Below, piece by piece: positions 4,434 to 5,717 of a stretch of 5,717 bases of DNA. The notes under the pieces were generated by a model. It was not told the DNA's origin. It ran no database searches and was given only the letters and a program-made list of their open reading frames with translations. Source of the stretch: Hyphomicrobiales bacterium (GTDB lineage: Bacteria > Pseudomonadota > Alphaproteobacteria > Rhizobiales > Xanthobacteraceae). How positions within the stretch are numbered: position 1 is the first letter of the stretch; each line of letters starts with the position of its first letter. A program made the position numbers and the translations under genes. The DNA lies in the NCBI GenBank assembly GCA_026400425.1, contig JAPLPC010000555.1, positions 1 through 5,717 on the forward strand, written 5' to 3'.

Positions 4434-5717
4434 TTACGCCGCAGCCGTTTCAGGCAAAGCAGGGCGTGGCTTGCGGCGGAGCGCTTTCCGTTCCTTCTCG
4501 CAAGCGGCGAGGATGGCCTTGGTCCAAAGTGCCATTCCCTCCGCCTTGAGGGCGATGCGCTGCGAAGAGTTGTAGTGAATCTCCGTCACCGGAGCCATGC
4601 GCTCCCTCTCGGGCATGACGTCCCGCGGCAGCTTGTGACCGAGGATCGCCGATGCCGCGCCTCCGAGCCGCTTGTCGTCGAGGAAGGCGCCCAGCGTCCG
4701 CCGCACGTCGTGCAGCGTCCACGGACGGATGCCGTAGTGTTCGAAAAGGTCGACCCGCTTCTTTGCCTTCTCCGCCGCTTTCGGGCCGGGCTTGCCCGGC
4801 CGGTCCGGCTTGTTCTTGCCGCGATGATCGAACACGCGTCCCTGCAGGCGGTACATCAGGAGGTTCAAAGCGGCCTGGCTGACCCTCTCGTCGCGGTCCC
4901 TGCCCGAGAACATCCATTCCGATTTCCCGCCCGAGTCCTTGTAGAACCCGTCCAGCACCTTCAGTACCTCCGGAGGAATGGGAAGCGCATGAGGTCGGCC
5001 GCCGTCCTTGCCGCCCTTCATCTCTTCGCGGTTCCAGTTGGCGATCTTCCAGCCGGGCAGTTTAGCTTTGCGGTCCGGAGCGAACATGCGGTCCGGACGC
5101 AGAACCAGCAGCGACCACGTCCGCTGCGCCGGGAGTACCGCGGCCCAGAGCGCCCCCACCGTCCCGGGATAGGTGGCATGTTCCTTGTCGGACAGATGGC
5201 GGAACGTGTCGGCGACGACCATCGTCCGCGCAAGTTCGGCGATGGTCGGTTCGTGATATCTCACGTTCGACTTGTACTTCACCGACCAGCGGGTCCACCA
5301 GGGATACTGTGTGTTGTTTAGGCCCGCCTTGGCGCCGTGATAGCTCCACGCCCAGGTCAGCATTTCACGGCCCTGCCTGACGGCCCGATGCACGGCGGAC
5401 TTGCCGTAGGCCGCGAGCATGCGGTCGCGGACGACTTCGAGATCGTCGTTGGTGACCGTCGCAACCGGCCGATCGTTGACCAGGGCGAATTCCGGCAACT
5501 CCAGATACTTCCGGTACTGCGGCCTGTATGAGGCCTTCAATTCCGGAAGCTTGTCCTCGAGAAACTTCTCCGTCATCCGCCGCCAGGTCCACGTCGGATA
5601 GATGTCGCCCTTGAGCCGGCGACGCCCCCATTCAGAATTGTCGTCGGCGACTTCGTCCGCCGTCCGCCAGTCCGAGCCGTCGTGATAGGCGGCCTGGCTG
5701 CGGAAGCCGTCCTCTTC
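4434..5717 (-). CDS. Tyrosine recombinase / phage-type integrase, 5' end cut by window
   Basis: The frame stays open to base 5717, adding 47 codons before the Met at 5576 (…DGSDWRTADEVADDNSEWGRRRLKG…). The true start is therefore outside the window, and 427 residues are visible. Numbering from the Met at 5576, residues 1-80 form the helical core-binding (SAM-like) domain. The catalytic domain has Arg152 (LPAQRTW, box I), Lys187 in the MKGGKDGGRPHALPI beta-hairpin, HDVRR with His289 and Arg292, LGHK with His314, and the nucleophile Tyr335 in EIHYNSS. The set R-K-HxxR-H-Y is complete, so it should be active. A Lys/Pro-rich insert (about 250-275, GKNKPDRPGKPGPKAAEKAKK) just before HxxR is unusual, and the C-terminal tail after about 360 is basic. 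It probably integrates or excises the island carrying the neighbouring genes. No attachment site or tRNA is visible. Confidence 0.92.
   Translation of the reverse strand, partial: EEDGFRSQAAYHDGSDWRTADEVADDNSEWGRRRLKGDIYPTWTWRRMTEKFLEDKLPELKASYRPQYRKYLELPEFALVNDRPVATVTNDDLEVVRDRMLAAYGKSAVHRAVRQGREMLTWAWSYHGAKAGLNNTQYPWWTRWSVKYKSNVRYHEPTIAELARTMVVADTFRHLSDKEHATYPGTVGALWAAVLPAQRTWSLLVLRPDRMFAPDRKAKLPGWKIANWNREEMKGGKDGGRPHALPIPPEVLKVLDGFYKDSGGKSEWMFSGRDRDERVSQAALNLLMYRLQGRVFDHRGKNKPDRPGKPGPKAAEKAKKRVDLFEHYGIRPWTLHDVRRTLGAFLDDKRLGGAASAILGHKLPRDVMPERERMAPVTEIHYNSSQRIALKAEGMALWTKAILAACEKERKALRRKPRPALPETAAA

Noticed and set aside
4575..5321. Plus-strand open frame of 248 codons opposite the integrase
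   Set aside because: The integrase frame has a complete catalytic set; this one has no recognisable motif.
1..5717. CRISPR array or insertion sequence ends
   Set aside because: No regularly spaced repeats, transposase gene or matching terminal inverted repeats were seen.

Overview
The window is GC-rich (roughly 60% or more by eye) and looks like accessory DNA from a soil- or plant-associated proteobacterium. An alphaproteobacterium of the Rhizobiales type is my best guess, from base composition and the style of the DUF2235 and clostripain-like proteins. This is an impression, not a computed assignment. Both ends of the window cut through genes.

Left part (1-1745): a plus-strand DUF2235 / Tle1-like alpha/beta-hydrolase (5' end missing) carries an intact GFSRGA nucleophile elbow and two predicted membrane helices. 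It meets, stop to stop with a 3-4 bp overlap, the broken remains of a secreted clostripain-family (peptidase C11) gene on the minus strand. Only the signal peptide and first domain half of that gene are readable. The catalytic part is frame-scrambled and missing.

Middle (1746-2025): about 280 bp without a convincing gene, holding several small inverted repeats, two of them just past the stop of the next minus-strand gene.

Right part (2026-4433): a minus-strand cassette transcribed leftward. It holds a MNT nucleotidyltransferase with a complete GSx10DxD motif, a HEPN-domain protein overlapping it by ATGA, and, after a 72 bp gap containing a GC-rich hairpin, an unrecognised 445-residue protein with a PD-(D/E)xK-nuclease-like stretch. 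The first two form a MntA/HepT-like toxin-antitoxin pair. A perfect 8-bp-arm inverted repeat (GTAATACG/CGTATTAC) sits on the predicted promoter just ahead of the MNT gene and is a strong candidate for an autoregulatory operator.

Far right (4434-5717): a tyrosine recombinase, also on the minus strand and cut by the window edge, with all expected catalytic residues. A site-specific recombinase next to a toxin-antitoxin pair, a candidate nuclease and a decayed gene is the typical make-up of a genomic island or defence-type accessory region. The possible new element is the three-gene set MNT-HEPN-nuclease-like protein. The HEPN member lacks the usual Rx4-6H RNase motif, so the third protein may be a functional part of the system, but this is inference from gene order alone.
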